NCBI RefSeq assembly: GCF_037975245.1
Contig: NC_092563.1
Span: forward strand, 25,640,960 to 25,700,959
Direction of reading: 5' to 3'
Source of the DNA: Apostichopus japonicus
Lineage: Eukaryota; Echinodermata; Holothuroidea; Aspidochirotida; Stichopodidae
DNA: 60,000 bases
Shown here: one piece after another, positions 1 through 12,942 of the stretch
Layout of the letters: each line of letters starts with the position of its first letter
How positions within the stretch are numbered: position 1 is the first letter of the stretch
Notes under the pieces: generated by a model
Database searches by the model: none
What the model was told of the DNA's origin: nothing
Seen by the model: only the letters and a program-made list of their open reading frames with translations
Program-made: the position numbers and the translations under genes

Positions 1-1337
1 TTTGACTAAATTGATGACATGTCTTGCGGAATTTTATGATGGACAGGTTTCCTATCCCATTCCCTTCTCTTTCACTCTCAAACATTTGTCCTACTTCTCC
101 GATGGTCCTTTCGTATGAAATGTCTTGATAAAGTGTCAATAAATGAATCAATGACATAAATTTATTAAATTACATTGCCCCAATATCATTCAAATTGCTC
201 TACGGTGGATGAAGCACAAATAAAGTTCTGCTGATATGTCTCCCTGAAACAGGTGGGCTTCCTTGGAGATTCCGGCAGTTTATTCCAAACACTCTGTTAG
301 TTTCTAAATCCTACCCTCTTGTGCTCTGTCTTATCGCGTTGTGGACCTGGTTCCAATCTCCCCACTTCCATTACCAATGTTCATCCAATCCTCTGATGGG
401 CCTCTCTTATATGCTGTCTTATTTCTTGGTGGGCCTGGTTCCAATCTCCCCTCTTCCATTACCAATGTTCATCCTATCCTCTGATGGGCCTCTCTTATGC
501 TCTGTCTTATTTCCTTGTGGGCCTGGTTCTTGTCTTTTCCAAAATTAGCAAGTCTCCAAGACAATGTCCTCGACTGTTAGCTATTTCTCTTTGTGTAGAT
601 GTATGTGAGTAATGTGACGAACACTTAACAGAGTAGAAATAGACAAATGACTTATTATGAAACTAAGAGATAACATGCAATGATATATAGACTAAGGGTG
701 GCACATTGTCTCAATTCATTTCCTGTGTTATGGCTCCTACCAGGAAGGAAAATAAACCATTGGTAATACATTTGACTATGCTGTTATACATGCCATTTAT
801 CATAGCAATATACTACTACACTTCTCTTGAAGTCTGGGTCTTCTGAATTATGATTCAAGAAGTTGGAAACACCAGTTGATGTAGCAATGATGTTTATGAA
901 TCAGTCTTTGAAGGATGTTATCGGGGGGGGGGGGGGGGGGAGGAGAGGCGGGAGGGAGAGAGGACAGGGTGGAGGTTTAAGGAATTTACTTCATCCCTTA
1001 TTTATAATAACTTTTGATATATATGTGTACTAAACTGGTCATTCAAGGCAGGGTTTGAGTTAATTTTGATAAATTTTGGATGTTGTTTGATACATAAATC
1101 CCACAATGATAAAAAAAGAAGGTAAATTGTCAAGAGTTCTCTTCTTTGCTTAATATAAAATATCTTTAAATAAAACATAAATATAAACAAATTGGTTGAA
1201 ATGAAAAGTGAAATCATTTATTATAAATTGTTCAATGATGCTTACTGTAATCTCAAGAGGATGGCTCAATTTGACCAATTGTACTTTTCTATGATTAATA
1301 CTTGCCAATCCAATGCAACTGAGTTGCCAAATAGCAT
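1..1337. other. Non-coding AT-rich stretch with a short tandem triplication and a G run
   Basis: No convincing coding exon. Positions about 318-535 hold roughly 2.6 copies of an ~88-bp unit; each copy has CTGTCTTAT, then GGGCCTGGTTCC, then CCATTACCAATGTTCATC. The short plus-strand ORF there simply reads through this repeat. A run of 18 G lies at 923-940, followed by a purine-rich stretch. The rest is unremarkable. Confidence 0.6.
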
Positions 1338-1956
1338 ACATACTTAGTATTTTCTATGGCAAAGGTCTTATACATAGCATATATACTTAGTGTGTTCTAT
1401 GGCAAAGGTTCTATGGCAAGGGTCTAATACATAGCATAAACTTAGTGTTTCTATGGCAAGGGTCTAATACATAGCATTAGTGTTTTCTATGGCAACGGTC
1501 TAATACATAGCATATACTTAGTGTTTTCTATGGCAAAGGTTCTATGGCAAGGGTCTAATACATAGCATTAGTGTTTTCTATGGCAACGGTCTAATACATA
1601 GCATATACTTAGTGTTTTCTATGGCAAAGGTTCTATGGCAAGGGTCTAATACATAGCATAAACTTAGTGTTTCTATGGCAAGGGTCTAATACATAGCATT
1701 AGTGTTTTCTATGGCAACGGTCTAATACATAGCATATACTTAGTGTTTTCTATGGCAAAGGTTCTATGGCAAGGGTCTAATACATAGCATAAACTTAGTG
1801 TTTCTATGGCAAGGGTTTAATACATGGCATATACTTAGTGTTTTCTATGGCAACGGTCTATGTATAGCATATATACTTAGTGTTTTCTATGGCAAGGGTC
1901 TTATACATAGCACATAGTTAGTGTTATCTATCTATGGCAAGGGTCTTATACATAGA
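1338..1956. repeat. Minisatellite, ~41-bp unit, about 15 copies
   Basis: Each unit contains TTCTATGGCAAGGGTCTAAT followed by ACATAGCATA and ACTTAGTG. Copies come in long and short forms (some lack the ATACTTA segment, some have a doubled CTATGGCAA core). The forms recur in a fixed order, which indicates a higher-order repeat built from several units. No coding content. Confidence 0.9.
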
Positions 1957-2937
1957 GTTTTGGTTACTTGGAGTTAATGTATGTATGTTCCACAGGAGAT
2001 ATATACCCAAGCTTGCCTCGGCTTCTGTATTACATTCTTTTGGTTACAGGCTCAGCATGTTCTGTATAACACACAGTACAGTGTACTGATAAGTCTGGTC
2101 AAGTATATAATAGTTCGCAAACTTGGAAATGTTTACTTGTCAATTTCAACTGTTCACCATTTGTTTTGTCTTTTAATTGTTTTGTTCAGTGAATTTACTT
2201 AAATGGTTTTAGTTGTGAAAGTACATAAATACAGACTCTGGTACCTACAGTAACTAAAACCTAATTTAAATTATGGCATTCTGTACTTACTATAATGGTG
2301 TTCTAAACCTGTGTAGCACTTAAACCGTGTCACATTGTGACAGCTGTCCTTGGAGTGTGAATGTTCCATCATTTCCTATGAAAGCAAAAGCTTTCAATAT
2401 ATTTTCCATTATATTGTTTAATTGAAAATAGAAAGTGTGCTTATTTGTGTGTGAAGGTCAGTAATATTTTGCATCTTTTTTATCACTCTGCAGCACACTC
2501 TTAAGCTTACAATATTGTTTACTTTAATAGTACTTTATTATGTTATACAGTTAATACACTGCATATATCATTCCAGAATTAATAGGTCAGGTCAGGTTGT
2601 GTGCAAAAAGTACAAACGACCTTGATGAAATCAAGGTCAGTTTGTAACCTCTTACTGTTTTTGTTTTATATTTCAGTTGGTATAATTGTGCGATTGTGAT
2701 GGACCAGAAATATTGACGGTTTAGGTTGCGGGTTGGTGTGTTACTGACAGCCACATTTAATACCATCAGGTGGACTTTTACACACTTATAACACAAGATA
2801 TAAACCACATGTTACTACAGTATACTGACATGAATAATGTATTTGGCTAGTGTTTATTGTTCAATAAATGACTAGGATTTCTGTTAGGAAGGTAACATAA
2901 ACAGTGAGGATTTATTCTGGTTAGATTTGAAAGCTGA
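1957..2937. other. Unique-looking non-coding stretch
   Basis: AT-rich sequence without a convincing exon, RNA gene or repeat. Short ORFs on both strands have random-looking composition and no splice context. Probably intronic or intergenic. Confidence 0.5.
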
Positions 2938-3560
2938 GGCATCACCTCAGTGGCACAGTTAAAAGAATGTGTTGTTAGGGGGGGGGGGGGGAGAGGGTGC
3001 ATCACCTCAATGGCAAAATTAAATGTTGGAGGGTGGGAGAGGGAAGGATCACCTCAATGGCACAATTAAAAGTTGTGTTGTTGGGGGAGGGGTGGTGAGA
3101 GAGGGTGCTTCACCTCAAATGCACAATCAAAAGTTAAGTTTTCGGGGTGGGAGAAGGGGCATCACCTCAATGGCACAATTGGAAGTTTTGTTGGTTGGGG
3201 GGGGGGGGAGGGACATCACCCCAATGGCACAATTAAAAGTTGTGTTGTTGGGGGGTGGGGAGGGGGAATCACCTTAATGTCACAATTAAAAGGTATGTAG
3301 TTGGGGAGGGGGGCTTCACCTTAATGGCACAATTAAAAGTTGTGTTGTTGGGGAGGAGGGTGGGAGGGGGAATCACCTCAATGTCACTTGTAATTAAAAG
3401 TTATGTTGTTGGAGGGGGGAGAGGGTGCTTCACCCCAATGGCACAATTAAAATATATGTTGTTGGGGGGGGGGGGGAAGAGGGTGCTTCACCTCAATGGC
3501 ACAATTAAAAGTTGTGTTGTTTAGCGGGGGGGGGCCCTCCATGGCATAATTTAAAGTCAT
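2938..3560. repeat. G-rich minisatellite, ~50-60-bp unit, about 11 copies
   Basis: Each unit has CACCTCAATGGCACAATTAA, then AAGTTGTGTTGTT, then a G-rich block (G5 to G14 mixed with GAG and GTG) and TGCTTCAC or AATCAC. Unit length varies mostly in the G block. Gly/Val-rich ORFs across it are low-complexity read-through, not genes. The G blocks could form G-quadruplexes on the plus strand. Confidence 0.9.
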
Positions 3561-4049
3561 GTTGCTGAGGAGATCACACTGGTCCCATGCAGGCATCTAT
3601 ACTGTACCATCTGTGGACATGAATGAAGTATGTGCTACAGCTTAGAAGAAGTACCTAATGTAGCTGTTAAATTTTCAAAACAGCACTGGGCATTGAAAAC
3701 TCCCATATGTACACTTGCTGCAGTTATGTGTTATCTAGCCCTGAGGTGATGATACAATGTAGATCATTTGTAAATTTCTCAGTACACAGGCAGCTGCTGT
3801 ACATACAAGAATCCACAGTTTGGTTTATACTCAGTTTACAGGTCACAAACACCCATGATCAAACAATGTCAGTAACATTACATATCTCTCATACATTACA
3901 AATTCATTATAACCTTTGGTGAATTTGCTTGTATACTATGTATGATATATGATCCGAATTGATTAGTAAGGTCATATACTAGTACCCATATATACTGACA
4001 TTACAAATTTACTAGAATCATTAAATTTTTATGTGCAGTAATAAACTAT
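3561..4049. other. Non-coding stretch, nothing recognised
   Basis: AT-rich. No repeat, RNA gene or exon could be supported here. Confidence 0.45.
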
Positions 4050-4308
4050 CATGAAATATTGACTATGTCAATTAATTGCTAATAATAATATAATAGTACT
4101 ACATAATATTGTTCGTCACAATTAACAGCAGTGATGTTGTACAATAATTGTACTAAATTGACAAACCACAATTAATTACTAATAATAATGTAAGTTAACT
4201 ACAGTATTATAAATACATTTGTACGTCACAATTAACAGTGCTGGTGATATTGTACAATAATTGTACTCATGAATTGACAAACCATAATTAATTGCGAATA
4301 ATAATGTA
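4050..4308. repeat. Tandem repeat of ~115 bp, about 2.3 copies
   Basis: The order CAATTAATTGCTAATAATAA, then CGTCACAATTAACAG, then GTTGTACAATAATTGTACT, then AATTGACAAACCA occurs twice and starts a third time. Copies have diverged by several substitutions and small indels. The repeat ends just left of the hAT MITE. Confidence 0.75.
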
Positions 4309-4312
4309 TAGA

Positions 4313-4659
4313 TGTAAGAACAGGGTTATAGCTAGGAGATTGTGAGTGCTGGTTAAATAAATTTGCGAAGCGTAGCGAGCGTAGCGAGTGAAGCTCTCCC
4401 ATCTCACAGCCGGGGGTCCAGGGGCCCGCTTAAGGGCCCCTGGTGGGGTCCAGGGGCAACGCCCCGGTGGGGGTCAAGGGTATTTTGGTAAATAACAGAA
4501 AAAGGTGACGTTATTATCATGTTTTACGGCAAGGGAAAGATAAATTTGTTACTTTTGTTGTATTTCACAAGCATTGTACTATTTTTTTGTGCCGGCCAGT
4601 GGACTGTTTATTCACTTCCAATGCCGGCCGGCAGGCGTGGCTATAACCCTGTGTAAGAA
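4313..4659. mobile_element. hAT-type MITE with 8-bp target duplication
   Basis: The element is 4321-4651 (331 bp). Its ends are a 12-bp perfect inverted repeat, CAGGGTTATAGC at the left and GCTATAACCCTG at the right. Both flanks carry the 8-bp direct repeat TGTAAGAA (4313-4320 and 4652-4659). A CAGGG start and an 8-bp duplication are typical of hAT transposons. The interior has a tandem GCGTAGCGAG and a palindromic GGGGCCCGCTTAAGGGCCCC but no transposase ORF, so this is a non-autonomous copy. Confidence 0.9.
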
Positions 4660-4890
4660 TATGTTTGGGCATCAGAACCACTAAATGGTTTGGTTTTCTG
4701 GTTACTTAAATCACAAAAGACTCATCAAGGCCCAGTAATTGATACTTAAATGTCTTTTACATATTCATTGTATTACTAGCTTTCAAGGTGCTGTTCATAA
4801 AACATGTTTTAATCAAAGCTAGAGCAGCCCCCTGGTTATATGTTATATAACCAGCTTGCCTTTAACCAAGGTAGCATACTGTATTTATAA
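4660..4890. other. Short non-coding spacer
   Basis: Lies between the hAT MITE and the 40-bp satellite array. Nothing recognised. Confidence 0.4.
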
Positions 4891-7817
4891 ATGTTGTCTC
4901 ATACCTACAGTAAGGTACCCTGCTGTATACATGTTGTATCATACCTATAGTATAGTACCCTGCTTTATGTATGTTGTATCATACCTACAGTATAGTACCC
5001 TGCTGTATGTATGTTGTATCATACCTACAGTATAGTACCCTGCTGTATACATGTTGTATCATACCTACAGTATAGTACCCTGCTTTATGTATGATATCAT
5101 ACCTACAGTATAGTACCCTGCTTTATGTATGATATCATACCTACAGTATAGTACCCTGCTTTATGTATGTTGTATCATACCTACAGTATAGTACCCTTCT
5201 TTATGTATGATATCATACCTACAGTATAGTACCCTGCTGTATACATGTTGTATCATACCTATAGTATAGTACCCTGCTTTATGTATGTTGTATCATACCT
5301 ACAGTATAGTACCCTGCTTTATGTATGATATCATACCTACAGTATAGTACCCTGCTGTATACATGTTGTATCATACCTACAGTATAGTACCCTGCTTTTG
5401 TGTATGATATCTGCCTACAGTATAGTACCCTGCTTTATGTATGTTGTATCATACCTACAGTATAGTACCCTGCTGTATACATGTTGTATCATACCTACAG
5501 TATAGTATCCTGCTGTATACATGTTGTATAATACCTACAGTATAGTACCCTGCTGTATACATGTTGTATCATACCTACAGTATAGTACCCTGCTTTTGTG
5601 TATGATATCTGCCTACAGTATAGTACCCTGCTTTATGTATGTTGTATCATACCTACAGTATAGTACCCTGCTGTATACATGTTGTATCATACCTACAGTA
5701 TAGTATCCTGCTGTATACATGTTGTATAATACCTACAGTATAGTACCCTGCTGTATACATGTTGTATCATACCTACAGTATAGTACCCTGCTTTTGTGTA
5801 TGATATCTGCCTACAGTATAGTACCCTGCTTTATTGTATCATACCTACAGTATAGTACCCTGCTGTATGTATGTTGTATCATACCTACAGTATAGTACCC
5901 TGCTGTATACATGTTGTATCATACCTACAGTATAGTACCCTGCTGTATACATGTTGTATCATACCTACAGTATAGTACCCTGCTTTTGTGTATGATATCT
6001 GCCTACAGTATAGTACCCTGCTTTATGTACAGTATGTTGTATCATACCTACAGTATAGTACCCTGCTGTATACATGTTGTATCATACCTACAGTATAGTA
6101 CCCTGCTTTTGTGTATGATATCTGCCTACAGTATAGTACCCTGCTGTATACATGTTGTATCATACCTACAGTATAGTATCCTGCTGTATACATGTTGTAT
6201 AATACCTACAGTATAGTACCCTGCTGTATACATGTTGTATCATACCTACAGTATAGTATCCTGCTGTATACATGTTGTATAATACCTACAGTATAGTACC
6301 CTGCTGTATACATGTTGCATCATACCTACAGTATAGTACCCTGTTTTTGTGTATGATATCTGCCTACAGTATAGTACCCTGCTTTATTGTATCATACCTA
6401 CAGTATAGTACCCTGCTGTATACATGTTGTATCATACCTACAGTATAGTATCCTGCTGTATACATGTTGTATAATACCTACAGTATAGTACCCTGCTGTA
6501 TACATGTTGTATCATACCTACAGTATAGTACCCTGCTGTATACATGTTGTATCATACCTACAGTATAGTACCCTGCTGTATACATGTTGTATCATACCTA
6601 CAGTATAGTACCCTGCTGTATACATGTTGTATCATACCTACAGTATAGTACCCTGCTTTTGTGTATGATATCTGCCTACAGTATAGTACCCTGCTTTATT
6701 GTATCATACCTACAGTATAGTACCCTGCTGTATACATGTTGTATCATACCTACAGTATAGTATCCTGCTGTATACATGTTGTATCATACCTACAGTATAG
6801 TACCCTGCTGTATACATGTTGTATCATACCTACAGTATAGTATCCTGCTGTATACATGTTGTATCATACCTACAGTATAGTACCCTGCTTTATGTATGTT
6901 GTATCATACCTACAGTATAGTACCCTGCTGTATACATGTTGTATCATACCTACAGTATAGTACCCTGCTTTATGTATGTTGTATCATACCTACAGTATAG
7001 TACCCTGCTGTATACATGTTGTATCATACCTACAGTATAGTACCCTGCTGTATACATGTTGTATCATACCTACAGTATAGTACCCTGCTGTATACATGTT
7101 GTATCATACCTATAGTATAGTACCCTGCTGTATGTATGATGTATCATACCTACAGTATAGTACCCTGCTGTATACATGTTGTATCATACCTACAGTATAG
7201 TACCCTGCTGTATACATGTTGTATCATACCTACAGTATAGTACCCTGCTGTATACATGTTGTATCATACCTACAGTATAGTACCCTGCTGTATACATGTT
7301 GTATCATACCTACAGTATAGTACCCTGCTGTATACATGTTGTATCATACCTACAGTATAGTACCCTGCTGTATACATGTTGTATCATACCTACAGTATAG
7401 TACCCTGCTGTATGTATGATGTATCATACCTACAGTATAGTACCCTGCTGTATATGTTGTATCATACCTACAGTATAGTACCCTGCTGTATACATGTTGT
7501 ATCATACCTACAGTATAGTACCCTGCTGTATACATGTTGTATCATACCTACAGTATAGTACCCTGCTGTATACATGTTGTATCATACCTACAGTATAGTA
7601 CCCTGCTGTATACATGTTGTATCATACCTATAGTATAGTACCCTGCTGTATACATGTTGTATCATACCTACAGTATAGTACCCTGCTGTATACATGTTGT
7701 ATCATACCTACAGTATAGTACCCTGCTGTAGACATGTTGTATCATACCTACAGTATAGTACCCTGCTGTATACATGTTGTATCATACCTACAGTATAGTA
7801 CCCTGCTGTATACATGT
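4891..7817. repeat. Large minisatellite, 40-bp unit, about 73 copies
   Basis: The consensus unit is TGCTGTATACATGTTGTATC plus ATACCTACAGTATAGTACCC. Variants are CTTTATGTATG, CTTTTGTGTATGATATCTGC and TATCC in place of TACCC. The left half mixes variants in recurring blocks of several units, for example around 5401-5640 and 5581-5820. The right half, from about 7020, is almost pure consensus. The repeated peptides in the ORFs on both strands are read-through of the unit; 40 is not a multiple of 3, so all frames cycle. Confidence 0.95.
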
Positions 7818-8914
7818 AAAGATTGATGTTCCACATGGCAGTTCTAGACAAAGGAAACTGACACATTTCTTCTCTCCCCCCCCCCCCCCTCCAAGTAAAA
7901 AATCATCCTTCTTGTTTGGCAGACAATTAAATCTGTTGCTAATACTATATTTCACATTTATATGAAATATATTGAACTTACATACCAGGTTACGGTCATA
8001 TACCCTAGAACCGAAGAACCACACTACCTTCAGGACACTTAACCTATGATCTCAGAAGAGAAGTGTTTCCTCTGTCCATAGAAGTTCCAGCATTAATGAG
8101 ACCACAAGGTACTGTGTTTCATTCATGCACTAGGTGGGTGTGAAATAACCACTTGATGACATCCATCAGACATTGAGCTCACAAACCAGGATACTCACAG
8201 TAAGAATAACATAGCAGACCAGCAGAGCAGAGCAGGGGAGTTTGCCTCATAGCATAGAGATGTTTAGGGGTGGGAAATATATGTGAGCCAAGCATGGTAA
8301 CAGAGTCAGTGAATAAGATTTTGTAATAAAATAATTCTTTATTTCAGTCCATTGTAAAGTAATATTTCCTGACAAATGTTAGATGGAACCAAAGTGCTTC
8401 CAACTTTTTAATCAACTTTCCTGCACACTATTGTTGTACAGTCAAGGAAATTTTTCATCTTAGACAACCAAATTTCTGTTCAGGCCTCTAAAGGAGGTTG
8501 TCTGGAGGAAGACTAGTAAGACAGCAAATTCAGAATTCATCGCGATTAAATAAAACACCCCGCCCCCACCCCCGCCCCCGAAAAGTGAGGAATTGGTATC
8601 ATCCTCCATGATTACTTTGAAGATATTTTGAAATAAAGAAAAGGCAGTGGTAGGCCTATAGATGATCCTGCAAAAGGGATTTTACTGGCTAATTAGCAAT
8701 TTTATGTGCTGTGCATCATCATCAGTATTAGGTATCAAGTTTACTGTGACATCATTGGCATGGTCACACTTACAAGTTTGCTGTGCATTATCATGTACAG
8801 TATGTGGCATTAAAAGGTATAACTTAAGTAATTATTATTTAAACAAATACTAACTTTTGACAAGTGATTGAAAGACTCCAATTTGTTGTATGGACAAACT
8901 CAGGTGTTCAGATG
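7818..8914. other. Non-coding stretch with poly-C tracts
   Basis: C run at 7876-7889 and C-rich tracts near 8555-8580 with A and G interruptions. No exon or RNA gene recognised. Confidence 0.45.
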
Positions 8915-9190
8915 CACTGGATTGTTTTTTTTTTCGGGGGGGGGGGGGGGTGTTATTGTTTTGTTATGGTCTTATTGTCCTATTGTATGAAATTGTGTAT
9001 TTTGCTTTGTTGTACTTTGATTGGTTTCTTTCTCTGTATTTTAGGGAGCGCAGCACCCCGTCAAGCCCGCAAGGGTTTTTTGTTCCGCTTCCTTCACTTC
9101 ATGTATTATTCAATACTACTTCATGTTATTTGTTTTTTTGTAAACGTTTAAATGCATGTTGTGAAAAACAAATAAATGAAATGAAATGAA
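8915..9190 (+). mobile_element. Possible 3' end of a non-LTR retroelement
   Basis: A T-rich lead and a run of 15 G (8936-8950) are followed by a segment containing AGCGCAGCACCCCGTCAAGC and then CATGTTGTGAAAAACAAATA. It ends in a short tandem tail, about 9167-9190, of AATG/AAATG-type repeats. Short simple-repeat tails like this are typical of CR1/L2/RTE-like retroelements and their SINEs. No reverse transcriptase is present. Identification rests on the tail alone. Confidence 0.35.
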
Positions 9191-12100
9191 AAGAGAATCA
9201 AACCCAACCATCATTGTATCTTTTCATGATAGAATTGTATGTTAAGAACAACTCCCAGTGTAGTAAACTCCCATCATAGGGCTGCCATTTTGTTTTGTAA
9301 ATCTACAAGTGAAACCAGGAACATTGCAATGCGCTCAATGTTCTTGTAGATATTGTTACATTTCCATAAGGGATTTTTTTGCTACTTTCATTTTATTATT
9401 GAAACACTTGGTGACTTTTATGACGCTATTAAAACTCCAAAAGTTTTGTCTTGCATCTGGACTTTCATTGCTGCGCATGCTGCAATGTAGTCAACCTGAA
9501 GTTAAAAGAGTTCACCTGTCAATAAACAATCTGCCAACAAACTGTACACCCCTCCTTACTAATGGTTTGGTCCCTATCGTCATGCATGTTCCTGATTCAT
9601 GATAGCAGAGTATTCAATTAAATTATGTCACTGTATAAATACATAGGCTTTATATGGACATTACTTGTTATGTCTTCTCCATGGGCTCTAGACATTTCAC
9701 CAGGGCAAAAATCCCAGATTGGATAGATCTGATACTGCAGTGATTGACAAGTCAAACTTGGGCAAAATCCCAGGGTAGCTTCCTGACTCAGGAAACAAGA
9801 ACAAAGGGTTCGGTTAACATGAAAGATATGTCATGTCAGTGGGAATTCATACTATCCTGTCCTGTGAAATGAGCACCGGCAAAAAAATCTGTATGTAACT
9901 GCTATCCCTGCATGGTGCTATAAGTCTCTCAAGGACATTATGACCTGAATGTGGATAAATAACTTTAATGGGAACTTGATTACATTATGGGTAGTAGACC
10001 TCACTGTAGTCTAATAAATGGTGACATGCCTTTATATAGCCCATGGCATAATCCCAATACCACTTTTACCAAATGTTGCATTTAGGCTGTGTTACAATAC
10101 CTTAGATTTCCCTTTATATTGACTGGGAAGTTGCAAGGAGGAGTCATGGTCAGATGTTGAAAAGTTTCATAAGCCCAAGATACTTCCAGCTGTGGTGACC
10201 TATGTAGTGCAAAGGTCAGGCGAGTTGATGCTCGCCTACCGCTGACCCTAGAGCACGTCTCACACCCCAACATTGCAAGCCTCGATGATCGACCCCGTTA
10301 AAAGTTTCTTCAGTATCTAGGAAAATGTAGGAAGAGAAAACAGGACTCAAAATTTAAAAAGCTTTTGCAATCTGTAATATAGTTACCTGTAACTGGTTCT
10401 AACATGAATGATTTGTGTGAGTCCTTCCTTAATTTGTATCATTTCTACTCATTTGTTTACCAACAGTAGTAATCTTGGTACTCATGTTTCCCTGTGGAGT
10501 ACTCTTTTATTCTTTCTTGTTTCTGCACAAAGGTGCGATCTTGGTCCTCATAAACTGTGTCCACCCATTCAGGAATACAACTTCTACAAATTGGTCTAGC
10601 AAATGGTTATGTTTGTTCTCACTAGTACTTGAGTACTTTCTATACTTGCTTACAGTGTGTTTATGAACACTTTGCAATTATTTTTTTTGTTCCCTTCATG
10701 AGGAATTACACTTTGCAATTGATTGTTTATTTCTCTATGTGTTTATTCTCTAAGAACTCAATATTTCTGTATAATTTCAATTTCTCTCTGAATACAAAAT
10801 CGGAGCAAAATGGGTTTCTTTGATGCTGTTCTGCATTTGAGCAAGATTCCATCTGGATGCCGATTGGCAGTGACAGACCAATTTTCCCAGAGCAATTTAG
10901 TTAAACTTCTGAAAATGCCAGTATAAAAATATTTCCTATAACATACAGTATATGACCACTAAAGGAGAAGAAAACCCAGCCATCGTCACTGATCTGTGAC
11001 TGTGTATTATAATAAAAAATTTCCTAGGCACCTAGAAGGCAAAAATATCCATGTTGAATATTCATTCACACATATGGCTGATGGCTTGAGCAAGTCTAAA
11101 TAGGATTTCGTTGTGACTAACATTTATAATGCACTCTGAGCTACACAGCTATTCATAAATTGGTAACAGCTTTTAGCAATGCAACCCTGTTGGCCCACGT
11201 CCAGGTCAGTGTCCACACCCTCTCTCAGATTCTGAATTTACCATTATGAAGCTTGCAAAGGTTGCTTGTTGGGTTCTTCATATTCCCTGGAATCTTGTTG
11301 GATTTATGATACATCATTTTCAGTAAATTAGAGGTGCAGAGGTGAACTCTTAAAATGAACTTTGTACTTCCATTGGGTTCAGACAGTGTCAACACAGTTT
11401 ATGGATGCCTTAAAAAATGTGAAAAGAATGGATTTATAATATTTTATAATATTAAAATGAATCACCTTCTAGTATGTGGGACGATGACTTCTACCGACAA
11501 AGTGTCCCTCCCCTCTCCTCCCACTATACGCAACCTCTCAAACCCTCGTATATCCCAGTCATTTTCCTTCTATATTTCAGGAGATGTTCATCACAATGAT
11601 CTCTATGTAAGCTAAGGATGATTTTTCCTCCTTTATTAAGTGTTTTGTTTTTCTGAGTACAACATTGTTATCTCCTTCACCTCTTTCTTTTGTTGTTTTT
11701 TATTCGTCGTTAGTTATGAGGAACAGCCAGATTGTATTTATTGAGAACTAGTGTTAATGTCTGGACTGTAGGCTGATGATGTGTCCAGGCTGTATGATAA
11801 TGCAGTATAAAGCTGTACAGTATATACTCAAGGTACTTGACTATAATGCAGCACTGGTATTAAATTTTGCTTTGTCCCTTGCCTGAGCTATATATTATAC
11901 ACACATGCTCACAGCCATAAAGCATTATTTCATTGGATGTAATGCACATAGATATCTGCACAAAGCTTGTCATAAGGTAGGTAGAACTGTACATGATTAA
12001 TGTTGGTATTCTCATTAAGAACGGAGATAACAAAGTAAACACATTTATTGTGAGGGATGGAGATAATCTGTCATTCCTTCCTCAGATGCCTGTAGCGATG

Positions 12101-12870
12101 AAAGAAGCAAAAACATTAGATTCCTTGCAAACTCTACCAGCGAGCAAACACTAGTCAATAAAGCTACATAGCACATTGGCAATAAATCTAAAGAGCACAT
12201 TGGCATAATGGAAATACCAAATAAGAAATTGTTGACAGATTAAACTGCCTGTTTAATAATTTTTATTACCAAAATGCAGCTTTTTAGTTGGTGTATGGCA
12301 GGAAGTATCGACACACGTATATAGTTGAAATTATGACAAAATAAACAATTCTGAGTGCAGGTTTTCATCATTTATTTCCCTTAAAATTGTTAGAAAATTA
12401 TTGCAGGAAATGTGCTTCACTAATAATGACAGCAAGCTGTGTTGATTACTTATCATTTAATCTTAGATGACTATGTTTCACTATAGAGAGATATGTAGTA
12501 TATAATCAGGAACATCAGACTCACTGGCTATACAAATGAGCACAACAATATTGCAACAGTATATTATATACACTTACACTATTACACTATATATACACTA
12601 TTTTTACTGTACTGGAGTTTCCAACTATATTCATTTGCCTTTGTCGTTTACCTCCATTTCATTAACATAAAGTCTGTTCAAAGTATCTCTTTCCAGATCC
12701 GGCTTTAGGAATCACAAATGATTTCGAGTTGGTTAGCATCATGGTTGATCTCTAGAGTAAGGCAAAATATGTCACCTAAACAGAACTAGTATTGTTCGAT
12801 ACAGGTGACAAACGCCTACAGTGGAATTACGACCTTCCTTACCGGTTTCGAACCTTTGGACATACAATCA
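9191..12870. other. Long non-coding stretch, few features
   Basis: No coding exon found on either strand. Apart from one GC-rich hairpin (10214-10247) and ordinary AT-rich simple sequence, I see no repeat family. It fits intron or intergenic DNA. Confidence 0.45.
10214..10247. other. Two-part hairpin
   Basis: Outer arms GGTCAG (10214-10219) and CTGACC (10242-10247). Inner arms GCGAG (10220-10224) and CTCGC (10231-10235). The loop is TTGATG and there is a 6-nt bulge (10236-10241) on the right arm. It lies in an island richer in GC than its surroundings (10180-10300). Function unknown; it could be chance. Confidence 0.4.
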
Positions 12871-12942
12871 GCGTCCATAGCCTAGTGGTCAGGGAGTCTG
12901 CATATAAAGCAGGAGGCCCGGGTTCAAAGCCCGGTGGAGGCT
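12871..12942 (+). mobile_element. tRNA-like sequence, probably a SINE head
   Basis: A near-complete cloverleaf can be drawn. The acceptor arms are GCGTCCA and TGGAGGC (6 of 7 pairs). The A-box region is 12878-12897 (TAGCCTAGTGGTCAGG). The anticodon arms are TCTGC/GCAGG around a 7-nt loop. The T arms are a perfect CCGGG/CCCGG around TTCAAAG. The implied anticodon ATA and the T-rich sequence directly downstream (12943-12960) fit a tRNA-derived SINE or tRNA relic better than a working tRNA. No clear target duplication was found. Confidence 0.55.

Noticed and set aside
1338-7817. CRISPR-like array in the 40-bp repeats
   Set aside because: Repeats are directly contiguous with no unique spacers, and the genome is eukaryotic. 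These are minisatellites.
5521-7965. ORFs repeating a Leu-Tyr-x-Cys / Ile-Pro-Thr-Val peptide as a repeat protein gene
   Set aside because: They are read-through of the 40-bp minisatellite; both strands and several frames stay open by virtue of the unit.
12871-12942. A functional tRNA gene
   Set aside because: The cloverleaf is good but the implied anticodon ATA is not a normal animal tRNA anticodon for its codon, and one acceptor pair is broken. A SINE head or relic is likelier.
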